Below, one piece after another: positions 50,743-61,890 of a stretch of DNA of 64,000 bases. Under the pieces are notes generated by a model that saw only the letters and a program-made list of their open reading frames with translations, searched no databases and was not told where the DNA came from. The DNA comes from Allolobophora icterica (lineage: Eukaryota; Annelida; Clitellata; Crassiclitellata; Lumbricidae): the NCBI GenBank assembly GCA_963556255.1, contig OY744611.1, positions 6,517,736-6,581,735 of the forward strand, given 5' to 3'. The position numbers and the translations under genes are program-made. Numbering within the stretch: the first letter of the stretch is position 1; every line of letters starts with the position of its first letter.

Positions 50743-52902
50743 ATGCCGGTTGATAAATTTGGAAGAGACGGTGGAGGTGGGGTGGGAGGGGGGCAGATAA
50801 GCGCCGCTGGGCTCGTCCACAAGGCTGGTGATACCATGTTGGGAATTCTATCGGCTGGAGGTTTTCGGCTGACAAACGTGGGAACGCCCACGATGGACAC
50901 GGACGCCGCGACAAAGGCTTATGCAGACATCGTAGATCAGGACAACTTACAAATCACCGGTGGAACGATGTCTGGCGTTCTAAAAATGGGCGGTCACAAA
51001 GTAACTGGGCTACCCATAGACGGAGCAACGTCCGATAGCGACGCTGCGAGCTGGGCACAAGTTGTACGATACGCGGACCAGAAGGCAACCGCAGCCGAAA
51101 ATCATGCAGACCAAAAGTTTATCGATGCCAGGCAGTACACGGACGAGAAAAATGCGGGGCTGAGAGATTCCGTTAGGCGGTATGCAGATGATAAGGACCT
51201 TATTGTTAAAAGTTATGTTAACGAGCAAGATGTTATCGTCAGGAATGCGTGCGTGCTCAAATCCGGCGGCGTAATGACTGGAAGTTTAGTTATGGGTGGC
51301 CACCGAGTTACTGGGCTCCCAACAGAAATTTCAGGATCCGATAGCGACGCAGCGAGTTGGAAACAAGTGTCAACAGCGGTCGCTGGCGCTCTAGTAAAAC
51401 TCGATAGAGTACCCACGGAGTCGTTGCATGTGGTGAATAAGCGGTATGTAGATTCCCGCGACGCTTCTTACAGACAGTACGTGGATGAGAAGGTCACCAC
51501 CGCTAGAAGATATGTGGACGAGAAGCATGCTATCGTAAGAGGCGGGCATGTGCTCAAAAGCGGCGATTCTACGACTGGTGATTTGGCCATGGGTGGTAAA
51601 AGAGTGACTGGGCTCCCAACAGAAATTCCAGGATCCGATAGCGACGCCGCGAGTTTGAAACAGGTGACGCAGCTGATCAGCAACGCCACTAAGAATAATG
51701 ATACGGCGCCGGCGGGACCAAAGTACTTGACTAACAAACGGTATGTGGACGCGAAAAACGCTGAGATTGGAGCTTCCGTTAGACTCTATGCGGACCAGAA
51801 AGCTGAAGCTGCTAAGAGGTACGCCAACGAGCAAGATGTTATCGTTAGGAGCGCATGCGTGCTTAAAGCTGGCGACGCAATGACGGGTGATTTAACCATG
51901 GGTGGTAATAGAGTTACTGGGCTCCCTACGAGCGCAGCAACGTCCGAAAGCGACGCGGCGAGTATGGCACAAGTATCGAAGCTGATCGCCGACAACATGA
52001 CAAAGAGTGATAGAGTACCAACAGAACCGTTGCATGTGACAAATAAACGATACGTTGACGTGAAAAACGCTGAGATTGGAGCTTCCGTTAGACTCTATGC
52101 GGACCAGAAAGCTGACGCCGCTAAGAGGTATGCCAACGAGCAAGATATTATCGTTAGGAACGCCTGCGTGCTAAAATCCGGCAGTACCATGACCGGTGAT
52201 CTGGCTATGGGTGGTAAAAGAGTGACTGGGCTCCCAACAGAAATTCCAGGATCCGATAGCGACGCTGCGAGTTTGAAACAAGTGACGCAGCTGATCACCA
52301 ACGCCACTACGAAAAATGATACGCCGCCCTCGGGACCATGGTACCTGACTAACAAGCGGTATGTAGACAGTGAGATAGCTAATGAAAGGCGATACGCGAC
52401 GAGCATCAAGATTCTCAACTACAGCGGCCACATTCCGCCCCTATCCAGAAACGTTTCCGAAACGGGTTTTATTGCCTCAGCCAACGAATCTTTACCCACT
52501 AACCCGCCTCATATGGCATTCAACTCGGGTGTGAGAGGTGAGTGGAAGACGGCGTCCACATCGAGAGCCAATATTGATGCTCAGGTTAGTGGGACTTGGT
52601 TACAGATTGAATGCCCGACGCCTGTGCGAGTATGGAAGGTTAGTCTGGCTGGGGGATCTAGTCCTACTGCACCACGTATCACGTCCTGGAAGATTTATGG
52701 GACTCCATCCACCGATTCGGCGAGATACAATGCTCTCATTTCCTCCACTGTCACTTTGACTAATTCTGCACAAGAGTTCACCTTCACTGATGACACAGTA
52801 TACAAAAAATTCAGGCTGATGGTCTTGGCCACCAGCCCACCACAACCTACTTTTGGAATATCCCACTTCCAGATCTATACATATTTTAGACATGGGGAAT
52901 AG
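50743..52902 (+). CDS. Fibre protein with discoidin-like tip, element 2
   Basis: About 719 aa from ATG 50743, intact. The shaft repeats match element 1 closely; roughly 350 bases (51195-51550) look identical to 16918-17275. The tip differs at two loops: one before TWLQIECP (an insertion containing NIDAQVS) and one after PRITSW. Changes confined to the tip of an attachment protein suggest receptor-driven divergence. A TATA-like GTATATAAAA directly precedes the start. Confidence 0.88.
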   Translation: MPVDKFGRDGGGGVGGGQISAAGLVHKAGDTMLGILSAGGFRLTNVGTPTMDTDAATKAYADIVDQDNLQITGGTMSGVLKMGGHKVTGLPIDGATSDSDAASWAQVVRYADQKATAAENHADQKFIDARQYTDEKNAGLRDSVRRYADDKDLIVKSYVNEQDVIVRNACVLKSGGVMTGSLVMGGHRVTGLPTEISGSDSDAASWKQVSTAVAGALVKLDRVPTESLHVVNKRYVDSRDASYRQYVDEKVTTARRYVDEKHAIVRGGHVLKSGDSTTGDLAMGGKRVTGLPTEIPGSDSDAASLKQVTQLISNATKNNDTAPAGPKYLTNKRYVDAKNAEIGASVRLYADQKAEAAKRYANEQDVIVRSACVLKAGDAMTGDLTMGGNRVTGLPTSAATSESDAASMAQVSKLIADNMTKSDRVPTEPLHVTNKRYVDVKNAEIGASVRLYADQKADAAKRYANEQDIIVRNACVLKSGSTMTGDLAMGGKRVTGLPTEIPGSDSDAASLKQVTQLITNATTKNDTPPSGPWYLTNKRYVDSEIANERRYATSIKILNYSGHIPPLSRNVSETGFIASANESLPTNPPHMAFNSGVRGEWKTASTSRANIDAQVSGTWLQIECPTPVRVWKVSLAGGSSPTAPRITSWKIYGTPSTDSARYNALISSTVTLTNSAQEFTFTDDTVYKKFRLMVLATSPPQPTFGISHFQIYTYFRHGE

Positions 52903-52920
52903 TCAGTAGTATAGAAAAAT

Positions 52921-53475
52921 ATGGCTGACACGCACTACAAGATTCGGGGGTATCTCCGTCAACACGGAGAAATAGACATGTGCAAATACAGCATAGACAG
53001 TCTAGGTGATGTGGGCCACTGGGGGTACGACATCCCGAAGCCCACCGCAGAGCTATTGACCGCGGTGCCTCAACAGCACATCGACTTCGTGTCTGACGAT
53101 TACCACAACCGCGATATCTATACGGCGGCCGGAACGGTAACCACGAGTGCGTGGCAAACTCTTCCATTGACCGCTGCGCGTTTTCCGTGTATAACTTTGC
53201 AAACCACCAATGAGGGGGTTTCGTTAGAGCGCGGGTTCTGGAAGCTTACAGTCTTTGGTGTTTGCGGTGGTGATGCAACAGTTCGCGTTATAGCACCTTC
53301 AACTGCTGGTGGTAGCATCGATCGTACAGTCGACATTCCAAGTGGACAATTTGATGCAGCTAGGGCAATATTCATTCCAGGGCAAACGAGTTTCAGAATT
53401 GAAGGAAAAAAGAGAGGTGTTGAAAGTACTTCAACTATTGAGTTAAACGTAACGTTACTGATAGAGCAACTATAA
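52921..53475 (+). CDS. Beta-rich 184-aa protein, element 2
   Basis: Intact and the same length as 18642-19196, with a few substitutions (for example around residues 88-93 and 127-130). It is packed 18 bases after the fibre stop and 7 before the next gene. Function unknown. Confidence 0.72.
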   Translation: MADTHYKIRGYLRQHGEIDMCKYSIDSLGDVGHWGYDIPKPTAELLTAVPQQHIDFVSDDYHNRDIYTAAGTVTTSAWQTLPLTAARFPCITLQTTNEGVSLERGFWKLTVFGVCGGDATVRVIAPSTAGGSIDRTVDIPSGQFDAARAIFIPGQTSFRIEGKKRGVESTSTIELNVTLLIEQL

Positions 53476-53482
53476 AAAAACA

Positions 53483-54088
53483 ATGTCTTTGTACCCAACG
53501 CTGATGGAGTCAACAATTTCGTCAGACACGAAGTCGCAGACGTTTCGTCTGCAGAAGATTGGTGAAGTAGAAGCATTCCTGAGATCTGAGGCGATAAGTC
53601 GAGGACAACTGTGTAAAAAGTATAAGAGGGTTGTAGATGTGGCTAATGGGGCCTCGGCCGGCCTTGCTATGGTTAGTCTTGGAACTGGGGTGGGTGGGGC
53701 AGCTATGTTAGCCACTGGCATTGGTTTTATACCTGGTATTGTTCTGGAGAGTTTAGCCATAGCGACGAGTTTTCTGGATATTATTGGAAATGTTGTAAGT
53801 CGAAGTTTTGTTGCTAAAGCTTCATAACACGACGAAATTTGTATTTTGGCGGAAAGTAAACTAAACACGGTCCATGACCACATTTCTAGGGCGTTGGAAG
53901 ACACGGCTATTAGCGATGAAGAATATAAGCTTATTCTGGGAGAGGTGGAGAAATATAGAACGATGAAACGTGATATACAAAACAAGAATGGAAAAAAAGA
54001 GTTGCCGAGTCAAAGCAAAGACCAGATGGTGGCAGAACTAATCAAGAAACTAACCAGCACTGGGACTTCTCCGCGAACCTCAACTTAA
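53483..54088 (+). pseudogene. Membrane protein with internal stop
   Basis: Equivalent to 19203-19808. The first 114 codons, including the hydrophobic hairpin, are intact; then the AAG codon of element 1 is TAA (53825-53827). Downstream codons remain in frame to 54088. A truncated product keeping both membrane helices could still be made. Confidence 0.88.
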
Positions 54089-54384
54089 AAGTTTTCATCC
54101 TAGGTGGTTGGAGTAGTGAGTCCGTTATTCCTAGCGCACCACCGCCGTACGATTAGTGAACCTTAATTTTTCTATTAGACTCCAAGGGGTGTGGCCGGCC
54201 TCGTGGGAGGTTCTCGGCCGGCAGCAAACGGAACTTTACATATCGGTGTGTTCAGGCCAACAATCGTGATCCTATTTTTTTGTCCCTACAATAGGTGGGG
54301 TGCTATATAAATTTGCGGCGAGATACGCGTTGATTTCATTTTTAGTTTTTATGTCTAGTAGAGACAGACCATCTTTATTCTACT

Positions 54385-54955
54385 TTGGAATGTGGTCGCA
54401 TACCAGAGTGGCATCAACGACTCTTTGGAATGTGACCGCATACCAGAGTGGCACAAACACAACTTTGGAATGTGATCGCATACCAGAGTGGCATCCTTGC
54501 AACTTAGGAATGTGGTCGCATTCCAGAGTGGCATCCTTGCAACTTAGGAATGTGGTCGCATACCAGAGTGGCATCCTTGCAACTTAGGAATGTGGTCGCA
54601 TTCCAGAGTGGCATCCTTGCAACTTAGGAATGTGGTCGCATACCAGAGTGACATCCTTGCAACTTAGGAATGTGGTCGCATTCCAGAGTAGCATCCTTGC
54701 AACTTAGGAATGTGATGGCATACCAGAGTGGCAACAACGACTCTTTGGAATGTGGTCGCATACCAGAGTGGCATCCTTGCAACTTAGGAATGTGATGGCA
54801 TACCAGAGTGGCATCCTTGCAACTTAGGAATGTGATGGCATACCAGAGTGGCAACAACGACTCTTTGGAATGTGGTCGCATACCAGAGTGGCATCCTTGC
54901 AACTTAGGAATGTGGTCGCATTCCAGAGTGGCATCCTTGCAACTTAGGAATGTGG
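54385..54955 (+). repeat. 40-bp satellite in the right TIR (about 14 units)
   Basis: Same unit as the left TIR in inverted orientation. Variant units with AACAACGACTCTTTGGAATG occur at several positions here and once on the left. Confidence 0.9.
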
Positions 54956-55165
54956 TCTTGACCGTGACCTTGATGAACGTGACCTTGACCTTGAACGTGA
55001 CCTTGACCTTGAACGTGACCTTGACCTTGAAATCGACCTTGACCCTGAAAATGACCTTGACCTTGAAAATGACCTTGACCTTGAAAATGACCTTGAACGT
55101 GATTTTGACTTTGAACGTTACCTTGACCTTGGCCTTGACCTTGAAGGTGACCTTGACCTTGACGG
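54955..55165 (+). repeat. TGACCTTGA array in the right TIR
   Basis: Inverted copy of the TCAAGGTCA array; appears nearly base-for-base the complement of 38490-38700. Open frames reading MTLTLN repeats across it are artefacts of its 18-bp period. Confidence 0.85.
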
Positions 55166-55334
55166 TGAGGTGGCGCAGAACATCTGCACTTCTATAGCGC
55201 CAGGATTCTTCAGAGCCAGTCTTTTATATCAACGGGCTTCTAATGAGCCTGCGCCACCCTTTTCTGTAGAGGCAGTCTTTTGTTTGAAATAACTTCTAAT
55301 GAGCCTGCACCAGAACCCCCATTATACATCTACT

Positions 55335-55339
55335 GAAGC
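55335..55339. repeat. Target-site duplication of element 2, right copy (GAAGC)
   Basis: Matches 38259-38263. Confidence 0.85.
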
Positions 55340-55367
55340 CTTGATCTCTGCTGTTGGTGTGGAGCAC

Positions 55368-56036
55368 GTAGACATAGGCGTAGACTCTGGGGGGTCAGCC
55401 GGGGCACGTGCCCCCCAATAATTGAGGAGCCGGGGCAATGCCCCCAAAATCGAGAGGAGAATTTCTTCAAATATTAAAATATTATGTTTCGATATATACA
55501 AATTTCTTCAAAAACAGAAAATCAGAGACACAGAACTGAAATACTATCAGAAATTCATAATGAAAACAAAGATTTATTTTTATCTTCAATATGAAACAAA
55601 TTTACATGTAAACAAAACGCCCCATTTCATACGCATTAACGTAAACCGGAAGCCTCTGCTGACTGTCCAGACTAGAGGTGGAAAAGTTTTTTCGGTATTT
55701 GGTTTAAACAAAACCAAAAGAAAAAAAAACACAAATTTTTTTACAAAAAATTTAATTTCTTATTTTTTTAGAAGTTATTTTAATAACATTGATTGATTTT
55801 TAATTTTCGGAAATCGCAATTAACTGAATTAAACTGAGTTGAAGCTCTTGTTCATGCCATTTTTCATGATTTTTATGATCCGAAATCCGAAAATCTTAAA
55901 AACAACCAAAACAGCAAAAACCTTAAAAACAAAAAACAACAACAAAAAAGAACTTTTCATATTGAAAAAACTTGTTTTTTGGTCCAGAACCCATGCCGCC
56001 GCCCCAATAATTTGGACAAGTTTACGCCAGTGCTAG
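55368..56036. mobile_element. Possible small DNA transposon (hAT/MITE-like)
   Basis: The left edge GGCGTAGACT and right edge AGTTTACGCC are near-complementary. GGGGCACGTGCCCCCC near the left and GCCGCCCCAATAATTTGG near the right share the CCCCAATAATT word in the same orientation. The interior is A-rich with no coding signal. I could not find a clean target duplication, so the call is tentative. Confidence 0.35.
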
Positions 56037-57490
56037 AGACGACGGGTAAAATGTTGTGGTAACAGCAATGCTCCATACAGATTCTCGCCGCTGCTGCTGT
56101 TGCTGCAGATGATGATGATGGGGTAGTGGCCGTGATGAGGAAGATGTGTGTTTGACCCGCATTACGGCAAGCAACGCATCCATCGATTGTCATTAAGTTG
56201 CCTCACCGGCTCCCAGTGAAGGAGTATGCAAATTAGTGAACTGGTGTGATTGGGAGAGTAGATGATTAAGTACTCGAATAAATGAATGAATGAATAAGTC
56301 AGTCAATCAGTCAATCACTGATTCAATCAATCAGTGAATCAGTGATTCAGAGAGTCCATGAGTGAATGAGTGAGAAAGGAAGGGAAGGAGGGAGGAAGTG
56401 AGTAAATTGTGAATGGACATATATGGCAAAAGATGAACGCTTTAATAATTGCTGGAAACTCTCATTTAGGGCCATCGGGTGGCCAGGCCTAGCATTCAAA
56501 CACTCTACATGGCTCAGCAACACTTCGGTCTTGCTATGGCCAGCACATGCATCTGTCAATCTGTCCAGGGACAAATTTGACAGCCTGAGCATTGTTCTCA
56601 AATCCACATCCAGTGTCTCCTCCTTCTGTCCATTCCGTGCGAGGAAGGCCTCTCGACTGATTAACGTAGCTTCGTTTTTTATGTATAAGTTTGCTTCATT
56701 CAGATTTGCAGAATAGCTTTAGTTTTCTCGGAATTTTGATGTGCAGGAGTCTGCGTATTTTTCTCTTCTGCCGTCGTTTTCGAGTGTTTTGCCAATTGAC
56801 TCGTCCACTGTGAGGGGTTTCAGATGACCAGCTGGACAGCCTACATCCCCAGTTCGAAATGAAACGAGTCATTGCATTGATGCGGGATCATCTACTGCAT
56901 AAATGCCCTGCGATCGTTTGGTAGCGTAGCCTGTGTATTTTTTTCTTATGCCGTCGTTTTTCAGTGTTTTGGATCGTGTTCGGATGTTCGAAATAAAAGG
57001 TTCTTGCTCTTAAGATAGACTGACAATTTCCGTATATTTGAACATCTTTATTATTGAATAGCAAACAGTTAATAAAAGTGTCGTTCCTCGAGTAGGTTAA
57101 AGTGCAAATAAATTTACTGTGAAGGATATTTACCTGTAGCCCGTAGCCCACAGCACATAAAAACTTATGGCTCATTATAAATTTTATAGGACTTTCCATT
57201 TCAACCTAAGAGTATTGGACAGAAACATAGGCTTAGTGTTTACGTTCAATAAGCTGAGGCGAAACAACTTATAAGCTTATTGGACCTTCATAAATCTGCT
57301 GTTATTGCCATAGGACTCCGCAGTGTAACCTTAGGGTGACCTGATCATACTGGGATTGCTCCTGCATTTGATACTGACTACATGTGACCTCGACACGCAC
57401 TACATTCGGCCTGGAATAATACATTCGATCCCAGAATAGAGACAGCAAAGTGTATGGAAAAGGCAACGGTCCATACAGAGCCACACCTCT
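56037..57490. other. Host DNA, interspersed repeat family copies
   Basis: Decayed (TGAA/CAAT)n at 56278-56400, then segments matching 37640-37830, 33700-34020 and 36000-36130 in that order. No gene is supported; the 56423-56716 frame has no recognisable family. Confidence 0.5.
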
Positions 57491-57493
57491 GAT

Positions 57494-57716
<223 letters not shown>

Positions 57717-59590
57717 GGCATTTGACCCGTATTCTTGAAATAATAATTCACTGAATACTCGGAGTTTAAATGTGAATTGTGACAAACCAATCCTAGATAC
57801 ATGTGGCTTGGAGAGTTCATAAGAACCCAAATACATTCAAACATGGATGTAATATACAAGATCCTGGTATTTGTCTTCTTGAAATTTGAGAGTTATAGCA
57901 TTAAGTGATGAAGTATCCAGTGAAGTTCGAATCGAAATATTACTGTATTGTGCGGTGTTGTAAAAATTGAACTTCCAAAGCGATTGGTCTCTAAAACGCG
58001 TGAAATAGACATTTCTTCGTAGATTCAACAAATCAGAACATGAACGAATAGTCGGTCAGTCAGAAAGTAAGTCAGTCAGTCTATCAGTCATCCAGTCAGT
58101 TAGGGAGAATGTACACCGGGAAACTCGCACACAGTCTACAATTTACTAAATTAAAATTATGCGGCAGTGCAACATGCTTCCTTGTATCAAATTGACATCA
58201 GTTTGCAAGTTGCATGTAAAAGTTCGAAGTAGAAGTAGTTTCAGCGTTTAACGACATTCCATGGCTGCCAGGGCCGTTGAAGTCGCCCTCTTCCTTTATC
58301 TACGTCTGGGACTGACACCACACAAGTATGGTAGAGACGGAGTTTAAAGGTTGAAAGGGAGTCTTTATCTGTAATCAGTCGGTCGAACGACTAAACCAAA
58401 ATGCAGTTAACTTCGAGTTCAGAGTTCAGTTGCGTCGAGGAAGAGGAACGACGACGTTCAGAAGTCCATCGTCAATAATTATTGTCCAAAATTAATATCC
58501 CTCTATCCACTACATCTATACAGGAGAGAAAACAGTGGTCAATCAACACGATTCTCATAGAACCTCTACGCAGTTTATGCTCGACGCCATTCCAAAAACT
58601 GGTGTGTAGCAAAGCTATGCCTGTCAAATATCTTGTCTAATTAATTATTTAATACAGGGATTAGAATGAGCAAGTTAATTGCAAGCGGCGTTACATTAAT
58701 TTTGAAGCAGCGCTCTAGGATAATATTTAGACGAGAGTAACACGGCAAAGACTTATCAAACATGTGATAAGCAATTTTGTGGACGGTTTCCATAGTGAGC
58801 GGCAAAGCTAACCTATGAGAGCGCAAAAAGTGAATCTTAAAGTGAGAGAGGTCAACATGTCGACAAAGAGATCGTCGTTACTTGAACGTTTGGACGCTAG
58901 AAATTACGAATTGTTTCGGAAGTCATCTATCAATTCTGGCGTCAAATGCAGTAAAACGTGACCAAAAATTTGTGTAATCGAGTTTGTAGTTCGATAATCG
59001 GTTGAGTAAGACTTGCAACGATTGCGAAGGCGATTTAGTTGACTCGTCAGATCAGGATTGGACCTACGGTCAAGTGGATGTACGCTATGCTGAATTCACG
59101 TACAATACAAACAGTTAACATTTCTAATGATTTTAGTATTGCGTAGGCCTACGATAGGGCCTACATGCAAAGTAGTTAGAAACGAGTTTATCTTTTTTCG
59201 TAACTACAGCGATATGAACGTATACTTTTAATCTTCTGGAACGTTGTATTAAGCGAAGGAAAGGTTTGCGAACAACCTTCACAAGCACTGGAAATTCAGG
59301 ATGAAGAACTACGAAGCGGAACCAGAACTTTTCAACGTTACAGGAAACATTCATCAGAATACTCCACTTCGAAATGTCACAAAAGCTGTAGTAATAAATT
59401 TATAGTAATTACGCCGCTTTTATGTAGAACAGGTTTCATTGTCATGACTGTGAATTTCTTCTTTTCGAAAATAATTGATAGAAATCTACAAACATGTCTG
59501 ATGTACACTTGCAGAATATTACTCAATTTACTGTGAAGATTCTCTTCAGCCAAGAGCGAAGAAGCAATAAAATAGACTAGCATTACTTGT
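57717..59590. other. Anonymous host DNA
   Basis: Contains one more decayed CAGT tract (58045-58105) with flanking words shared with 34070-34200. No coding or RNA gene could be supported between 58150 and 59590. Confidence 0.4.
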
Positions 59591-60519
59591 ATTCCAGGCA
59601 ATCTAGCTCAAATATACCTTCAAGCTGGGCAAAATTGCATCAGAAGGTTTTTAAACGGTTTCCTGCTCAGGCACAAGTGCTGGATAACATATCCAAAATC
59701 CCCCTAAATCGGAAAACGGGAACACCGCCAAAAATGAATTTCAAAATGGGGGACTGGAGGTTCCTAAGAAATACTAATAATAATAATACCAATTTGCAGT
59801 TAGACCTGGGTAAAATTGTTTTAGAAGCTTTTTAAACGGTTTCCTGCTTAGGAACCATTGCTGAGTAACATATAAAAAATCCCCCAAAATCGCACCACGG
59901 AACACCCTCAAAATGGCCAAATACAATGTGGCCGACATCGACCATATTGAGAAATTAACCTCTTTTGTTTTTTTAGAGTATATGCACGTGTGAAACCTCT
60001 AATTTTACTAATTTCGATATGTATAATTCATTAATGATATTGTTTTTGCCATTGGGGGTCATCTTCACCTTGAAAGGTCATGGTCAAGGTCATTTTAGCC
60101 GATTGAAAAATTCACCTTTTTGTTTTTAAAGTATATGCACGTGTGATACCTCTAATGTTACTGATTTCGGTATGAAGAATTCATTTCGTATATTGTTTTC
60201 GTCATTCGGGGTCATCTTCACCTTGAGTGGTCATGGTCATTTTGTTACATCTATGATGCCATCAAGTAAACTTTTCCATCATTCGGTAAATGTAAATTTT
60301 TATGTGTTACTGTTCTTCACTGTGACTATTATGCACAGAAATTGAGTTTCACATCATTGCTGTAAGAGAGTCTATTATTATTCTTATTGTGGAGGACTTG
60401 ATCCGGTCGCTTCAGTTGGAGATAGGCTATTCTGGAATCACAAGGACAAAGCTGCATATCCAGTGCTGGCACAGTTGCAGGTACTGCAAATTACACTGGC
60501 CGACAAACAATGTTGTCTT

Positions 60520-61377
60520 AACAGTTTGAGTTCCTGATTGGAGAAGTGGAGGATTTGCATCAGGACTTCCGGGAATTTGAGAAGGAGATCGAGGCCAAGT
60601 CTGAGCTCTGACAATTCTTTTGTGCTTGGCTGCAGTTTGTCGCCGTCATCAAGAACGCTGTAGTATCTGAGACAGAAAGAAACTGGCATAAACTTGCGGC
60701 TACTATCGGGGATTCTATGCCAATCTTTGCAGAATGTGACTTCCTACGTTATGGATCAAGGTATCTGGAACAAATCAAAGTGTTGGAGTTCACACATCCT
60801 AAGCTCTAGTGGCGCTTCTGTGTGAGCCAGTGGGTTGTTCAGTATCGCTTAGGAGTTAGGATGGTTCTGCGCTGTCGGAGGATGCATGATGGTCGAGCAG
60901 ACCATCCAGCAAATGTCGATTGGTCCTGGAGGTCACTATGTGTTAGGAGCCACACGCAATGCCACTGCTGTTACAGTAGCAGAGTTCGAGCTCTTGTTCC
61001 ACGAGATCGGGTCTATCACCAGCCTACTCAACTTTCTCACCTCTGACCACCACATGAGCCACACAGAATGCCATCTACAGCATGCAATGAGCACCACTCG
61101 CCATCTCGCATTTATCCATAACGTGTCTAAGCTGTTAGACTTTGTGCTAGAGCGGCAGAATCCATACTCGGTGACAGTTATTGTGCCCGTACAACTGCAC
61201 AACCTGCTCACAAAGGTGGATGTTGACCGAAAGGTGGCTACCCGCCTGCTCACATTTCTTGAGAATGGTCAGCATGCCTACCGCTCACATCGGCAGGAGA
61301 GATTAGTTGAGAAGACGAAGAAAATTAGCATGACTTCATCCTCAGAAGACACCATCAACAATGGAGAAGGAGAATAA
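60520..61377 (+). pseudogene. Remnant of a mobile-element-associated protein
   Basis: Several frames combine to show FEFLIGEVEDLHQDFREFEK, NWHKLAATIGDSMPIFAECD, YLEQIKVLEFTHPKLYWRF, VSQWVVQ, and then (ORF from ATG 60886) MVEQTIQQMS...GG and a helical C-terminal region. This order resembles a large family of uncharacterised proteins repeated in many invertebrate genomes and probably transposon-borne. The last piece (164 codons) is open. Frameshifts before 60886 make it a pseudogene. Confidence 0.45.
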
Positions 61378-61486
61378 CGTGGACATTGCTAAGGAGCGCG
61401 ACATGAACCTTAGGCAGATACTCGCACACAATTTGCTCTCAGCATCTCCATTGTTCGATGGCGATCTTCCAGCAAACACCAACAAG

Positions 61487-61890
61487 TCACCGCTTTTTGG
61501 GGGAGATCGTGTCTAAGATCTACAAAACGTGAACACTTATTCCAGCTGCTGCAAAACATCGCTTCCACCAACAGCTCACACTAACAAGTCACCGCTTGTT
61601 GGGGGAGATTGAGCTTAGACTGGACCTCACCCAATGGCGTCAGGAGTCTACTCTTACCACACATGTTGTGGTAGATTTCGTGTCGAAGATCTACAAAATG
61701 TGAACACTTATTCCAGCTGCTGCAAAACATCGCTTCCACCAACAGCTCACACTAACAAGTCACCGCTTGTTGGGGGAGATTGAGCTTAGACTGGACCTCA
61801 CCCAATGGCGTCAGGAGTCTACTCTTGCCACACATGTTGTGGTAGATTTCGTGTCTAAGATCTACAAAATGTGAACACTTATTCCAGCTG
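61487..61890 (+). repeat. ~171-bp tandem repeat
   Basis: GATCTACAAAA-GTGAACACTTATTCC recurs at about 61518, 61689 and 61859. AACAAGTCACCGCTT recurs at 61487, 61584 and 61755. An inverted partial copy with CTACCACAACACGTGAGGCA follows at about 62045-62140. Confidence 0.7.

Larger units (their letters stand above)
38264..55334. mobile_element. Polinton/Maverick (adintovirus-like) element 2, decayed
   Basis: A 17.1-kb sister of element 1 with the same termini, gene order and inner TIR core, but a much longer outer TIR (about 1.16 kb) built of satellite-like repeats. Polymerase, integrase, PLA2-like, ATPase and membrane-protein genes are broken. The zinc protein, coiled-coil protein, penton, amphipathic protein, capsid, core, protease, fibre and 184-aa genes remain open. 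It lacks the 2.7-kb spacer of element 1. Confidence 0.95.
54163..55334. repeat. Right TIR of element 2
   Basis: Inverted partner of 38264-39418: GC-rich stem (54194-54200 with 54216-54222), 40-bp satellite (about 54385-54955, roughly 14 units), TGACCTTGA array (about 54955-55165), CAGGCTCATTAGAAG-type units and terminal CATCTACT. It has more satellite units and one fewer CAGGCTCATTAGAAG-type unit than the left arm. Confidence 0.9.

Noticed and set aside
54808..55197. 129-codon frame with MTLTLN-type repeats (and its partner at 38457-38864)
   Set aside because: It follows from the 18-bp and 40-bp repeat periods in the TIR; there is no domain and no start context.
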